From contig NZ_JABBND010000001.1 of the NCBI RefSeq assembly GCF_012933465.1, positions 620,001-684,000 of the forward strand: 64,000 nucleotides of DNA, written 5' to 3'. Below are positions 1 through 8,900 of the stretch, piece by piece. Position 1 is the first letter of the stretch. Each line of letters starts with the position of its first letter. The stretch is from Actinomycetospora sp. TBRC 11914. GTDB taxonomy: Bacteria > Actinomycetota > Actinomycetes > Mycobacteriales > Pseudonocardiaceae. Made by a program: the position numbers and the translations under genes. A model generated the notes under the pieces. The model was not told the DNA's origin. It saw nothing but the letters and a program-made list of their open reading frames with translations, and made no database searches.

Positions 1-1
1 C

Positions 2-1471
2 GGGGCCACCGACGCCTGGCTCCTGCTGCTGCGTGACCACGGGACGTGGGAGGTCGGCGACGTCGTCGGCCCGGCGGTCTGCTACGCCCGGGACGGGTTC
101 CCGGCGGTGGCGCGGGTCGGCTCCACCATCGGCGCGGTCGCCGACCTCTTCCGGGAGCACTGGCCCTCGTCGGCGGCGCTGTGGCTGCCCGGGGGACGAC
201 TGCCGGGGCCGGGCGAGGTGCTGCGCAACCCGGCCTGGGCGGACACCCTCGGCCGGCTCGCCGACGCGGCCCGGGGCCCGACGCGCGAAGCCCGGGTCGA
301 CGCCGTGCGCACGGTCTGGGCCGAGGGGTTCGTCGCCGAGGCGGTCGAGGCCTTCTGCCGCAAGCCGCACCGGCACGCGTCGGGCACCGACCACGCCGGC
401 GTGCTGACCGTCGCCGACTCGGCGGGCTGGCGGGCGTCGGTGGTCGACGCGTTCGTCGGGACCTTCCGCGGGCACCGCGTCGCCAAGACGCCGTCGTGGG
501 GGCAGGGCCCGGCGCTGCTGCAGATGCTCGCGCTGCTCGAGCCGTACGACGATGCCGCGCTCGACCCCTCGACCGAGGCCGGCGCCCACCTCGTGCTCGA
601 GGTGATCAAGCTGGCGCAGGCCGACCGGGACGCGTGGTTCGGGGACGTGCCCGACGCGGTCGTGCTCGCCGACCTGCTCGACCCGGCCTACCTCGACGCG
701 CGGCGGTCGCTGATCACCGAGGACGCCTCGCCCGATCTCCGGCCCGGGCGGGTGGGCGGCCGGGAACCGCGGCTGGCCGAGCTGGCGGTGGCCGGGGCGG
801 CGCCGGGGGTCTCGGCGAGCTCGGCGGTCGGTGAGCCCACGGTGACCCTCGAGGGCGAGCCCGGGACCGACGGCGAGGTGCGCGGGGACACCTGCCACCT
901 CGACGTCGTCGACCGGTGGGGCGCGGTGGTGTCGGTGACGCCCTCCGGCGGCTGGCTGCAGTCCTCGCCCGTCATCCCGGAGCTCGGGTTCGCGCTGGGG
1001 ACACGGCTGCAGATGACGTGGCTGGAGGAGGGGCTGCCCTCGACGCTGACGCCCGGGCGGCGCCCGCGGACCACGCTGACCCCGACGCTCGTGCTCGACG
1101 ACGAGGGCCGCCCGGTCACCGCCGTCGGCTCCCCCGGCGGCGACCAGCAGGACCAGTGGCAGCTGCTCTACCTGCTGCGCACGCTCGTCGGGGGGTGGTC
1201 ACCGCAGGCGGCGATCGACGCGCCCGCGCTGCACTCGACGTCGGCGCCCGGCTCGTTCTGGCCGCGCGACCGGGAGCCCGGCGGGGCGGTCGTCGAGGAC
1301 CGGCTCGGCGACGCGGTGATCGCCGGGCTGGCGCGCCGGGGGCACCGGATCTCGCGGGCCGGCGACTGGGCGCTCGGGCGGCTGTCGGCCGTCGGGATCG
1401 ACCACGCGCGCGGGGTGCTGTGGGGGGCGGCGAACCCGCGGGGGATGCAGGGGTACGCGGTCGGCCGGTGA
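2..1471 (+). CDS. Gamma-glutamyltransferase, 5' end outside window
   Basis: The frame is open from the window edge, so the N-terminus is missing. Gamma-glutamyltransferases cleave gamma-glutamyl bonds (glutathione and related thiols) and are made as a proenzyme that cuts itself into two subunits. The motif GDTCHLDVVD is the expected self-cleavage site; its Thr (codon 890-892) would be the new N-terminal nucleophile of the small subunit. After it come a serine-containing TPSGGWLQSSP stretch, RTTLTPTLVL and GSPGGDQQDQW, all typical of the small subunit. The protein ends with the family-like tail GVLWGAANPRGMQGYAVGR. The gene is followed by a hairpin and then by a separate small membrane-protein gene. 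Assignment to the Ntn-hydrolase GGT family is secure; the physiological substrate is not known. Confidence 0.9.
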   Translation, partial: GATDAWLLLLRDHGTWEVGDVVGPAVCYARDGFPAVARVGSTIGAVADLFREHWPSSAALWLPGGRLPGPGEVLRNPAWADTLGRLADAARGPTREARVDAVRTVWAEGFVAEAVEAFCRKPHRHASGTDHAGVLTVADSAGWRASVVDAFVGTFRGHRVAKTPSWGQGPALLQMLALLEPYDDAALDPSTEAGAHLVLEVIKLAQADRDAWFGDVPDAVVLADLLDPAYLDARRSLITEDASPDLRPGRVGGREPRLAELAVAGAAPGVSASSAVGEPTVTLEGEPGTDGEVRGDTCHLDVVDRWGAVVSVTPSGGWLQSSPVIPELGFALGTRLQMTWLEEGLPSTLTPGRRPRTTLTPTLVLDDEGRPVTAVGSPGGDQQDQWQLLYLLRTLVGGWSPQAAIDAPALHSTSAPGSFWPRDREPGGAVVEDRLGDAVIAGLARRGHRISRAGDWALGRLSAVGIDHARGVLWGAANPRGMQGYAVGR

Positions 1472-1477
1472 CTACCG

Positions 1478-1510
1478 TGGATGCCAGCGGAGCGTCGTTG
1501 CTTGCATCCA
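1478..1510. terminator. Inverted repeat after gamma-glutamyltransferase gene
   Basis: Arms TGGATGCCAGC and GCTTGCATCCA pair over 11 bases with one mismatch around an 11-base loop. It begins 7 bases after the upstream stop and lies 40 bases before the next start. There is no T-run, as is usual for actinobacterial hairpin terminators, so a regulatory role cannot be excluded. Confidence 0.4.
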
Positions 1511-1550
1511 GTGGCAGGAAAGGCCCGTCGTCGTCTGGGAAGGTGATCAC

Positions 1551-1955
1551 ATGCGCCTCCCCTCGCTGCGCCGCCGTCGTCCCCGCCCCGACCCGGCCGC
1601 CCGACGCGCCGCCCTGCTCGCCGGCCCGCTCGTGGGCATGGGCGTGCTGCACTTCGCGGTGCCCGCCCCGTTCGACACGATCGTGCCGCCGTGGATCCCC
1701 GGCCCGGCCCGCTTCTGGACCTACGCGAGCGGGGTCGCCGAGCTCGCCGTCGGGACCGCGATCGCCCGGCCCGCCAGCCGCCGCCTCGGGGCGACGGCCG
1801 CCGTCGGGCTCTTCCTCGCCGTCTACCCGGCGAACCTGCAGATGGCGTGGGACTGGCGGCGCAAGCCGTGGCCGCTGCGCGCGGCCGCCGTCGGACGGCT
1901 ACCGCTGCAGTACCCGATGATCACGCACGCGCTGCGGGTGCGCGCCGAGGCCTGA
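1551..1955 (+). CDS. DoxX-like small membrane protein
   Basis: This 134-residue protein has a basic N-terminus followed by hydrophobic segments. The first (about residues 20-45) contains GVLHFAVPAPFDTIVPPWIP, and a later FWTYASGVAELAVGTAIA segment resembles the DoxX/DoxD-like family, whose members are small integral membrane proteins of mostly unknown role. A third segment, GATAAVGLFLAVYPANLQMAW, is consistent with a four-helix fold. The ATG is preceded by GGGAAGG at good spacing. It stands alone between the gamma-glutamyltransferase gene and a convergent FAD-protein gene, so context adds nothing about function. Confidence 0.65.
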   Translation: MRLPSLRRRRPRPDPAARRAALLAGPLVGMGVLHFAVPAPFDTIVPPWIPGPARFWTYASGVAELAVGTAIARPASRRLGATAAVGLFLAVYPANLQMAWDWRRKPWPLRAAAVGRLPLQYPMITHALRVRAEA

Positions 1956-1968
1956 GCTCCCGGGCGCC

Positions 1969-2682
1969 TCACAACGGGTGAGGGACGCCGAGCAGCCCGG
2001 CCGGGTCGTGCCGGCGGGAGAGCTGGACGAGGCGGAGCAGCTCGGCCGCCGCGGTGCGCTCCCGCGGCATCACCGCCGTGGTGTAGCGCGCGTCGAGGAC
2101 GACGGCGGTCACGACGCCGACCGCACCCGGGTGGGCGCGCAGGGCCCACCACAGCTCCGTCGCGCATCCCGGGCCCGGGAGGGTGTGCACCACGCCGTCG
2201 CCGGTGACGACGGTGGCCCCGCGCAGGGTGGTCGCGCCGAGCGCGGCCGCGACGGTGCCGGGCCGCGCGAACGCGGTGCTGGGCCGGGGTGCGGCGTCGA
2301 CCGCCACCCGGCGCACCGCCGCCCAGGCCGCGCCGACCCCGGCCCGGACGGTGCCCCGGGCGGGATCGGCGACGGTCCGGTCGGCGCGGGTGAGCGAGAG
2401 TGCGACGACCGGACGGTCCCCGGAGCGGGCCGCGTGCCCCCCGCCCACCCCGAGGACGACGACCTCGATGTCGTGCTCGGCCGCCCACGCGAGCACGCGG
2501 GCGACGTCGGCGGTGCCGGTGGCCCCGACGACGGCGACGACCCGACGCTGCGTCCGCACCGGCAGCGGCCGGGCGAGGGCGAGCTCGAGGGCCGCGTCGA
2601 CACTGAAGGGCGGGTGGACCGGACCGTCGACGAGCGCGTCGAGGGTGAGGAGCGCCTCGCTGGTCCAGCCGGGGCCGCGCAC
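1969..2682 (-). CDS. Stand-alone FAD-binding (PCMH-type) half protein
   Basis: This 237-residue protein looks like only the FAD-binding half of a vanillyl-alcohol-oxidase-type flavoenzyme. VVAVVGATGTADVARVLAWA and the following VVVLGVGGGHAA match the dinucleotide-fold start of that domain, and TVRAGVGAAWAAVRR matches its next strand. The C-terminal substrate domain and the BBE tail are absent. The GTG start is chosen because GGGAGG lies 8 bases before it, immediately after the stop of the complete paralogue upstream; the two are probably co-transcribed. No GGG-rich loop equivalent to GGGIGPIVSRFGYG of the neighbour is present, so flavin binding is doubtful. It may be a decayed duplicate or an accessory subunit. 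Confidence 0.55.
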   Translation of the reverse strand: MRGPGWTSEALLTLDALVDGPVHPPFSVDAALELALARPLPVRTQRRVVAVVGATGTADVARVLAWAAEHDIEVVVLGVGGGHAARSGDRPVVALSLTRADRTVADPARGTVRAGVGAAWAAVRRVAVDAAPRPSTAFARPGTVAAALGATTLRGATVVTGDGVVHTLPGPGCATELWWALRAHPGAVGVVTAVVLDARYTTAVMPRERTAAAELLRLVQLSRRHDPAGLLGVPHPL

Positions 2683-2696
2683 GGTGCCCGCCTCCC

Positions 2697-4082
2697 TCAG
2701 CGCAGCCCGAGGCGGCGGCCGCCGAGGACGCCGTCGGGGTCGACCCGCCGGGAGACCTCGACCAGCCGCGCCCGCGCCTCGTCGCTCCAGCACGCCCCGG
2801 GGCGCGCGGCGATCGTCTGCGGCGACGCGAAGTTGACCGGCACGGTGCCGTCCGACCACGGCGCGAGGGCGTCGAGGACACCGTGCGCGACCGCCGGCAC
2901 GACCTCGACCAGCGGCGGGACCATCGGCGCGATGATGCCGACGAGGAACGGCGACCGCGGGACGCAGCCGGCGGTCCCCCGCATGCCCTTCCCGCCGATC
3001 GCCCGCAGCTCCACCATGATCAGCGGCAGCTCGTGCTGCGGGCCGGCGGCCGCGAGCAGGGCGTCGACGGTGTCGTCGTCGACCGACTGCAGGAACTGAC
3101 CGGTGGCCCAGGCGGGCATCGGCTCGGTCGGGTCGCAGTGGACGGCGTCCATCGCGGCGGCCGGCCTCTCCTCGACCATGTCGAGGATCGGGGTGGCGAC
3201 CCGGCGCATCGGGCTCACGACCTCGAGGCCCTCGATCTCCGGGCCGAGGTGCGCGACGCGCAGCTGCACGACGGTGCGCCCCCGCAGCGGCGGCGGGACC
3301 GCCTCCATGTCGGGCATCCGCAGGATCGCGATCGAGGTCGTGGTGTTCTCCGTCAGCGTGGGCTGCCAGCGCCGCCACGCGTGCATGACCGCGGAGGCGT
3401 CCGCGGCGTCGAAGAAGATCGACCCGCCGTAGAAGCGCGTCATCTCGACGAGCTCCACGGTCATCTCGACGACGATGCCCGCGGCGTCCTTCCCGCCGAG
3501 CATCGCGTGGAAGAGCTCGGGGTCCTCGGTGGGCGAGACCTCGCGGACCGCGCCGTCGCCGGTGACGACCCGCATGCGACGGACGCGGTCGGCGCCGTAG
3601 CCGAAGCGGCTCACGATCGGGCCGATGCCGCCGCCGGTGGAGAAGCCGACGACCCCGACGTCCGACGACGACCCGGTCACCGCGGACAGGCCGTGCGGCA
3701 CCGCGGCCTCGAGGACCCGCGACCACTTCACGCCGGCGCCGACGGTGACGGTGCGCGCCTCCGGGTCGACGTCGCAGCGGTCGAGGCGCTTGGTGGAGAT
3801 CACCAGCACGCCGCGGTGGGAGAAGTCGGCGTGGCCGGTGGCGACGACGCCGACGCCGATGCCCCGGGCCCGCGCCCAGCGCACGGCCGCCGCGACGTCC
3901 TCGGCGCTCGTGGCCCCGAGGACGGCGACGGGCTGGTGGACGGGCGCGAGGTTGAAGCCGGCGAGCTCGGCGACGACGTCGACGTCCCCCGGATCCCACA
4001 CGGGTCCAGACACGGCTCTGCGGAGGTCGGCGATCTCCCGGGTCGCAGTGGTCTCGGCGAAGGGGCGGGCGAGCTCGGTCAT
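2697..4082 (-). CDS. FAD-binding oxidoreductase, berberine-bridge type
   Basis: A 461-residue flavoenzyme of the FAD-linked oxidase (PCMH) family. The N-terminal half carries PVAVLGATSAEDVAAAVRWA, then VATGHADFSH, where the His is the usual site for covalent flavin attachment, and GFSTGGGIGPIVSRFGYGAD, the phosphate-binding loop. The C-terminal end, SRRVDPDGVLGGRRLGLR, corresponds to a BBE-like tail. Enzymes of this kind oxidise alcohols, sugars or aromatic substrates; the substrate here cannot be told. The ATG at 4082 is preferred over an upstream in-frame ATG because GGAGGG precedes it. Gene order suggests a two-gene unit with the short paralogue downstream. Confidence 0.75.
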   Translation of the reverse strand: MTELARPFAETTATREIADLRRAVSGPVWDPGDVDVVAELAGFNLAPVHQPVAVLGATSAEDVAAAVRWARARGIGVGVVATGHADFSHRGVLVISTKRLDRCDVDPEARTVTVGAGVKWSRVLEAAVPHGLSAVTGSSSDVGVVGFSTGGGIGPIVSRFGYGADRVRRMRVVTGDGAVREVSPTEDPELFHAMLGGKDAAGIVVEMTVELVEMTRFYGGSIFFDAADASAVMHAWRRWQPTLTENTTTSIAILRMPDMEAVPPPLRGRTVVQLRVAHLGPEIEGLEVVSPMRRVATPILDMVEERPAAAMDAVHCDPTEPMPAWATGQFLQSVDDDTVDALLAAAGPQHELPLIMVELRAIGGKGMRGTAGCVPRSPFLVGIIAPMVPPLVEVVPAVAHGVLDALAPWSDGTVPVNFASPQTIAARPGACWSDEARARLVEVSRRVDPDGVLGGRRLGLR

Positions 4083-4224
4083 GGTGAAACCCTCCGTAGT
4101 CAACCTGTCGCGCTTTCGGGTGAAGCGCGTTGCAAGTGACCCTAGAGTTACCACTCTGAGTGACACAAGACCGAGAATCGTCGGCGATCGCTCACCGAGG
4201 GTGAGGGCAGGCGCTTACCCAGCG

Positions 4225-5232
4225 TCAGCCACGGGGGCGGATGCGGGCGTTCGGGAGCGCGGGGGCGTGGAGCCGGGCCGTGCTGCCGTCGGGGCCGACG
4301 TAGCCCTCGACGTGGCCGAAGCGGCTCTCGGGGTCGTCCTCCCAGGTCGCCCGGAACGCGACGATCTCGTCGTGGGTGCGGCCGACGAAGTTCCACCACA
4401 TCACGATCTGCTCGCCGAACGGCGCCCCGCCGAGCAGGAGCAGGCGGGCCGGGGTGGCGGCGTCGTTGATCAGCTCGAGCCGGCCCGATCCCGGGGCGAG
4501 GTAGGCGAGCTCGGCCGCCGCCACGTCGGCCGGGGTGACGCCGTCGCCGCCCACGCGGACGTCGCCGGTGTCGACGAGGACGCCGTGCTCGAAGGCCGGG
4601 TCGACGTCGAGGGCGACGGTGGTGCGGGGCTCGAGGACGATCTCCGCGCCGAGGAGGGGCGAGAACGTCGGGACGGGGCTGGTGTCGCCGGCGAGGGTGC
4701 CGAGGAAGACCCGGGCGATCCCGCCGTCGAGGTGGACGGGCGCCGGCGCGTGGTGGGCGAAGGCACGTGGGGTGTCGCGGTGGGCGTCGGGCAGGGCGAG
4801 CCACAGCTGGGCGCCGTGCAGCGTCGTCGTGTCCGGGGTGGAGACCTCGGAGTGGGCGACGCCGTGCCCGCCGGTCATGAGGTTGAGCTCGCCGGGGCGC
4901 ACGATCGCGTGGACGCCGTGGCTGTCGCGGTGCTCGACCTCCCCGGTGAAGAGCCAGCTCACGGTGGCCAGGCCGGTGTGCGGGTGCGGGGCGACGTCCA
5001 TGCCGCCGGTGGCCGCGACGTCGTCGGGGCCGTAGTGGTCGAGGAAGCACCACGCGCCGATCAGCGAACGCTGCCGCTGCGGGAGGGTGCGCCGCACGGT
5101 CATCGCGCGAGGCCCGCCCAGGGGGACCGCCCGCGGCGTCAGGATCTCGACCGCCGCGCGCTGCGGCCGCGTGTCCTCGCCGCACACCATCTCGTCCGGC
5201 GCCGTCTCGACGTTGCTCACGGCGTCCATCAT
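4225..5232 (-). CDS. Pirin family protein
   Basis: A 335-residue bicupin protein. The N-terminal cupin has VAPHPHTGLATVSWLF and then DSHGVHAIVRPGELNLMTGG, supplying the His/His/His/Glu metal-ligand pattern of pirins, followed by GHGVAHSE. A second, degenerate cupin follows, with LLLGGAPFGEQIVMWWNFVGR typical of pirin C-termini. Pirins bind Fe and some have quercetinase activity or act as redox-linked regulators; the role here is unknown. The start is one of two adjacent ATG codons after GGAAGGG; the second (5229) is equally possible. Its upstream side is the repeat-rich gene-free region. Confidence 0.85.
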   Translation of the reverse strand: MMDAVSNVETAPDEMVCGEDTRPQRAAVEILTPRAVPLGGPRAMTVRRTLPQRQRSLIGAWCFLDHYGPDDVAATGGMDVAPHPHTGLATVSWLFTGEVEHRDSHGVHAIVRPGELNLMTGGHGVAHSEVSTPDTTTLHGAQLWLALPDAHRDTPRAFAHHAPAPVHLDGGIARVFLGTLAGDTSPVPTFSPLLGAEIVLEPRTTVALDVDPAFEHGVLVDTGDVRVGGDGVTPADVAAAELAYLAPGSGRLELINDAATPARLLLLGGAPFGEQIVMWWNFVGRTHDEIVAFRATWEDDPESRFGHVEGYVGPDGSTARLHAPALPNARIRPRG

Positions 5233-5250
5233 CCGCCCTTCCGAGCCGCG

Positions 5251-5300
5251 CGAGGGGAACCCTCTTGCGGATAGAGCGGCCGGATCGTCCCCTCGCGGGG
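5251..5300 (+). repeat. 50-bp GAGGGG repeat element, copy 1
   Basis: A 50-base unit beginning CGAGGGGAACCCTC and ending CGGCCGGATCGTCCCCTCGC, so its ends (GAGGGG and CCCCTC) can pair. Two more copies, in opposite orientations to each other, lie between the flavoprotein and hrpB genes at 24.1 kb. The copy here is directly upstream of the pirin start, and like the 24-kb locus it is followed by GACGGTGCGG. Confidence 0.6.
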
Positions 5301-5309
5301 CGACGGTGC

Positions 5310-5375
5310 GGCGGCGGTGTGGCGGCGGTGTGGCGGCGGTGTGGCGGCGGTGTGGCGGCGGTGTGGCGGCGGTGT
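5310..5375. repeat. Minisatellite, six perfect 11-bp units
   Basis: Six uninterrupted copies of GGCGGCGGTGT. The unit is not a multiple of three and no gene crosses it, so this is non-coding tandem repetition, a likely site of length variation between strains. Confidence 0.9.
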
Positions 5376-5453
5376 CGAGCGATGGGCCCCTTCGCTCGGA
5401 TAGATGGGCCGTGGGCGCCCTTCGTCGGAACCCGGGTCGGCCTGGCACGGGCT

Positions 5454-5516
5454 TGATCAACAGCACACAGCGCACCCCGTGGCCGGGCGCGGGCCTGCGC
5501 CATGTGCCCCTCGCGT
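5454..5516 (+). repeat. TGATCA/CACGTGCCCC repeat, copy R1
   Basis: Starts TGATCAACAGCACACAGCG and ends GCCATGTGCCCCTCGCG. It is one of six copies of a unit of about 65 bases in this window; the ends are conserved and the middle is variable and GC-rich. Confidence 0.6.
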
Positions 5517-5545
5517 CGGGCCGGCCCCGCCACTGCGGCCCACCA

Positions 5546-5610
5546 TGATCACGGGCACGTCAGGCAGCCCAGACCCGCCGCAGGGCTGCGCGACGTGCCC
5601 CTCGGCGGGG
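5546..5610 (+). repeat. TGATCA/CACGTGCCCC repeat, copy R2
   Basis: Starts TGATCACGGGCACGTCAGG and ends GCGACGTGCCCCTCGGCG. It is the most divergent of the copies in its left half. Confidence 0.5.
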
Positions 5611-5628
5611 CCGGCCTGCCCCGGTACT

Positions 5629-5692
5629 TGATCAGGCGCACACAGCGCATCTCACGGCGGGGCTGCGCCTGCGCGATGTGCCCCTCGTCGAA
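5629..5692 (+). repeat. TGATCA/CACGTGCCCC repeat, copy R3
   Basis: Starts TGATCAGGCGCACACAGCG and ends GCGATGTGCCCCTCGTCG. The spacing between the conserved ends matches copies R1 and R4. Confidence 0.6.
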
Positions 5693-5877
5693 CCGACGCT
5701 GCGGTCAACCAGCCCACGGGCACGTCAGGCAGCGCCGAGTGGACTCAGATGGCTGGGCCAGCAGCCCTGAGGGTCCACTCGGTTGGGTGCCGGGCCGGGG
5801 CCGAGCGCCGAGTGGCCTGACCCGCCACGGCCCTGCGCCAAGCTGCCCCTCGGCAGGTGCCCGGCCTGGCACGGGCT

Positions 5878-5940
5878 TGATCGGGAGCACACAGCGCACC
5901 CCACCGCGGGCCCCACCTGCGCCACGTGCCCCTCGGCAGG
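5878..5940 (+). repeat. TGATCA/CACGTGCCCC repeat, copy R4
   Basis: Starts TGATCGGGAGCACACAGCG and ends GCCACGTGCCCCTCGGCAGG. A lone right end (TGCGCCAAGCTGCCCCTCGG) sits just before it at about 5834. It ends 33 bases from the adnB stop. Confidence 0.6.
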
Positions 5941-5972
5941 GGCCGAACACACCCAACTACGCGCGCGAGGGC

Positions 5973-8900
5973 TCAGCGAGGGTCGCGGTCGCCGTCGTCG
6001 AAGCCGGTGTGGTCGGGGTCGGCGTCGTCGTCGGACCACGGCGCCGCCGGACCGCGGTGCACCACGACGTCGTCCCCCTCGGGCTCGCGGACCTCGACCG
6101 GCACGGACGCGACCAGCGCCCGCAGCCCACCCGCGTCGAGGAGATCGGACGGGGTGACCGTGCGGTCGGCGCGGACGTAGTGCAGCGCCGCCCGCACGCG
6201 CTCGACCGGCGTCCTCGACAGTGCCGCCCACGCGAGCCGGTACGCCGCGAGCTGCACTGACAGCGCGGGCATGGCCTCGGGAGCGGGCGGCGCGCCGGTC
6301 TTCCAGTCGACGACGGTGGCCCCGCCGTCGGGGTCGGCGAACACCGCGTCGATCCGGCCCCGGACCAGGGTGCCCTCGACCTCGGTCTCGAACGGCACCT
6401 CGACGGCCACCGGGGTCCGCGTGGCCCAGCGGCTCGCCGTGAACCGCTCCTGCAGCTCGGTGAGGTCGGCGGACGCGGCGTCGTCGGTACCGGGGTCCTC
6501 GTCGGCCGCCCCGGGGAGCTCGTCGAACTCCAGCAGCTCGGTCTTGGCGAACCACCGCTCGACCCACGCGTGGAACTCCGTCCCGCGGCGGGCCCGCGGA
6601 TCGGGTGGGCGCGGGACCGGCCGGCGCAGCCGGCGGGCGAGCGCCGCGGGGTCGGCCGCGAGGTCGACCAGCTGGCTCACCGAGAGCTGCGGCGGCAGCA
6701 GCACGCGGGCGTGGCGCTCGCGGGCGGCGGCGCGCTCGGCGAGGAGCACGTCGACGTCGGCGGCCCACCCGTCGGGGTCGTCGGCGGCCGCCGCCGCGTC
6801 GTCGCCGGTCGCCACCCGCCCGCGCGCCGCCCGGACGAGCGCCGCCCCCTCCTCCACGGCGGTCCGGCGCACCCCGAGCGGGTCGACCGGCCACTCCTGT
6901 GCGCGCTCGACCTCGGCGAGCGGGTTGGCGGCGCCCTCCTGCGGCGGTTCGGCCCACGTGTCGACGGTGGCCGTGCCGCGCCGGGCGACCTCCCCGACCT
7001 CGGTGAGGAAGTCCGACGGCCCGCGGGGCTTGTCGCCGGTCTCGCCCCACCAGTGCCCGGAGACGAGCAGGGTCCGCTCGGCGCGGGTGAGCGCGACGTA
7101 GAACAGCCGGCGCTCCTCGACGAGCCGGCGGTCGTCGAACTCCTGCTCGTGGCGGTCCAACCGCTCGGTGAGCTCCTTGCGGTCGGTCACCCCGGTCACG
7201 TCGAGCTCGGGGAGGTCGGGCCGGTCGCCGCGCAGCTCGGCGGGGAGCGCGGCGATGCTGGTGAGCCACGAGCCGGAGAGCTTCGGGCCGGGGAAGGTCT
7301 TCGCGCAGACGTGCGGCACCGCGACGACCTCCCACTCCAGGCCCTTGGCCGCGTGCACGGTGAGGACCTGGACGCGGGCGCCGCCGAGTGCCGGGTCGGC
7401 GCCGGCGGTCGAGTCGACCTCGCCCGGGGTCAGCCCGTCCTCGGCCTCCTCGGCGGCGTCGAGGTAGGCGAGCAGGGCCGTCGGGGTGGCGGTGCCCCCG
7501 GACGCGGCCGCACCGCCGGCGAAGTCGGCCACGACGTCGGCGAACGCATCCAGGTGCGCCCGGCCGACCTCGCCGGGCCGCGACGCCGCCTCGACGTCGA
7601 GCAGCAGGGTGCGCTCGACGTCGGCGACCAGGTCGACCAGCGGCGCGGTCACCCGCCGGCGCAGCCCCACCAGCTCGCGCGCGAGCCGCCGCAGCCGGGC
7701 GTACCCGGCCGGGGAGTAGCGGTCGGGCGGCCCCGGGTCGTCGAGGGCGTCGACCAGCCCGGCCCGTTCGGCGTGCTCGCCGGGGAGGGCGTCGGCGACC
7801 GGGTCGGGCGCGCCCGCCGTCGGTGCCGTCTCGGGGACCGGCGGCGCCGCGAGCTCGCGGGCGCGCCGCCACAGCGCGGCGAGGTCCGCGCCCCCGATCC
7901 GCCACCGCGCCCCCGTCAGCAGCCGGACCGCCGCGCCCCCGGCCAGCGGGTCGACCACGAGACGCAGCGCCGAGACGAGGTCACGGACCTCGGGCTCGTC
8001 GAGCAGCCCGCCCAGGCCCACGACCTCGACCGGCAGGTCCCGGGCCCGCAGTGCGGCGGCGAGCTCGGTCATGTCGGCGCGCCGCCGCACCAGGACCGCG
8101 CTCGTGGGCGGCGCCTCGTCGCGGTCGAGCGCGGCCCGCCAGCGGTCGGCGACGGCGTCGGCGAGCCACGCCCGCTCGGCCACCACGTCCTCGTGCAGGG
8201 CCACGTGCACGTCGCCGGGCGGTGCGCCCGCGAACGCCCGCAGCTCGCCGACCGCGTCGAGGGCGCGGGGCTCGCGCAGCGGCTCGACCACGCCGTTGGC
8301 GAGGGCCAGCACCTCCGGCGGGTTGCGGAAGCTCGTGAGCAGCCCGAAGCGCCGGGCGGCCACCCACTCGCCGTCGGGGTCGGGGCGCGGGAAGTCGGTG
8401 ACGAACCGCGGCAGGTTCGCCGCGCTCGCCCCTCGCCAGCCGTAGATCGACTGGAAGGGATCCCCGACCGCCGTCACCGCGGTCTGCTCGTCGCCCCCGA
8501 ACAGCGCGCGCAGCATGATGCGCTGGGCGTGGCCGGTGTCCTGGTACTCGTCGAGCAGGATCGCCCGGAACGCGGACCGCTCGGCCTGCCCGACCTCGGG
8601 GTGCTCGTCGGCGAGGCGGGCGGCGGCGGCCATCTGGTCGGCGAAGTCCAGGCACCGCTCGCTCCGCTTGCGGGCGGCCAGCTCCTCGACCAGGGGCAGC
8701 AGCGCGACCCGGAACCGCTGCCGCTCGACGATCCGCGCGAGCGCCTGGGGCAGGCCGGGCCGCTGGCCCTTGGCCGGGGGCGCCGACTCGATCACCCGGG
8801 TCAGGGCCTCGGCGTGCCCACGCAGCGCCTCGGGCTCGGCGAGGTGCTCCCCCAGCTCGCCGGCCAGGGCGAGGACGTAGCCGGTGACGCTGGTCGGCAC

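Larger units (their letters stand above)
5233..5972. other. Gene-free, repeat-rich region of about 740 bp
   Basis: No convincing coding sequence is visible. The stretch holds, in order, a 50-bp GAGGGG element, a six-unit 11-bp minisatellite, two related 22-bp motifs starting ATGGGCC around 5390-5425, and four copies of a roughly 65-bp TGATCA...CACGTGCCCCTCG repeat. It separates the pirin gene from adnB, both on the minus strand. Confidence 0.6.

Noticed and set aside
4131-4157. GTGAC-CCTAGA-GTTAC and AGAGT-TACC-ACTCT upstream of the FAD oxidase gene
   Set aside because: The first resembles GlnR half-sites, but the second half has two mismatches and the gene has no nitrogen link; the inverted repeat is only 5 bp. 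Not listed as a site.
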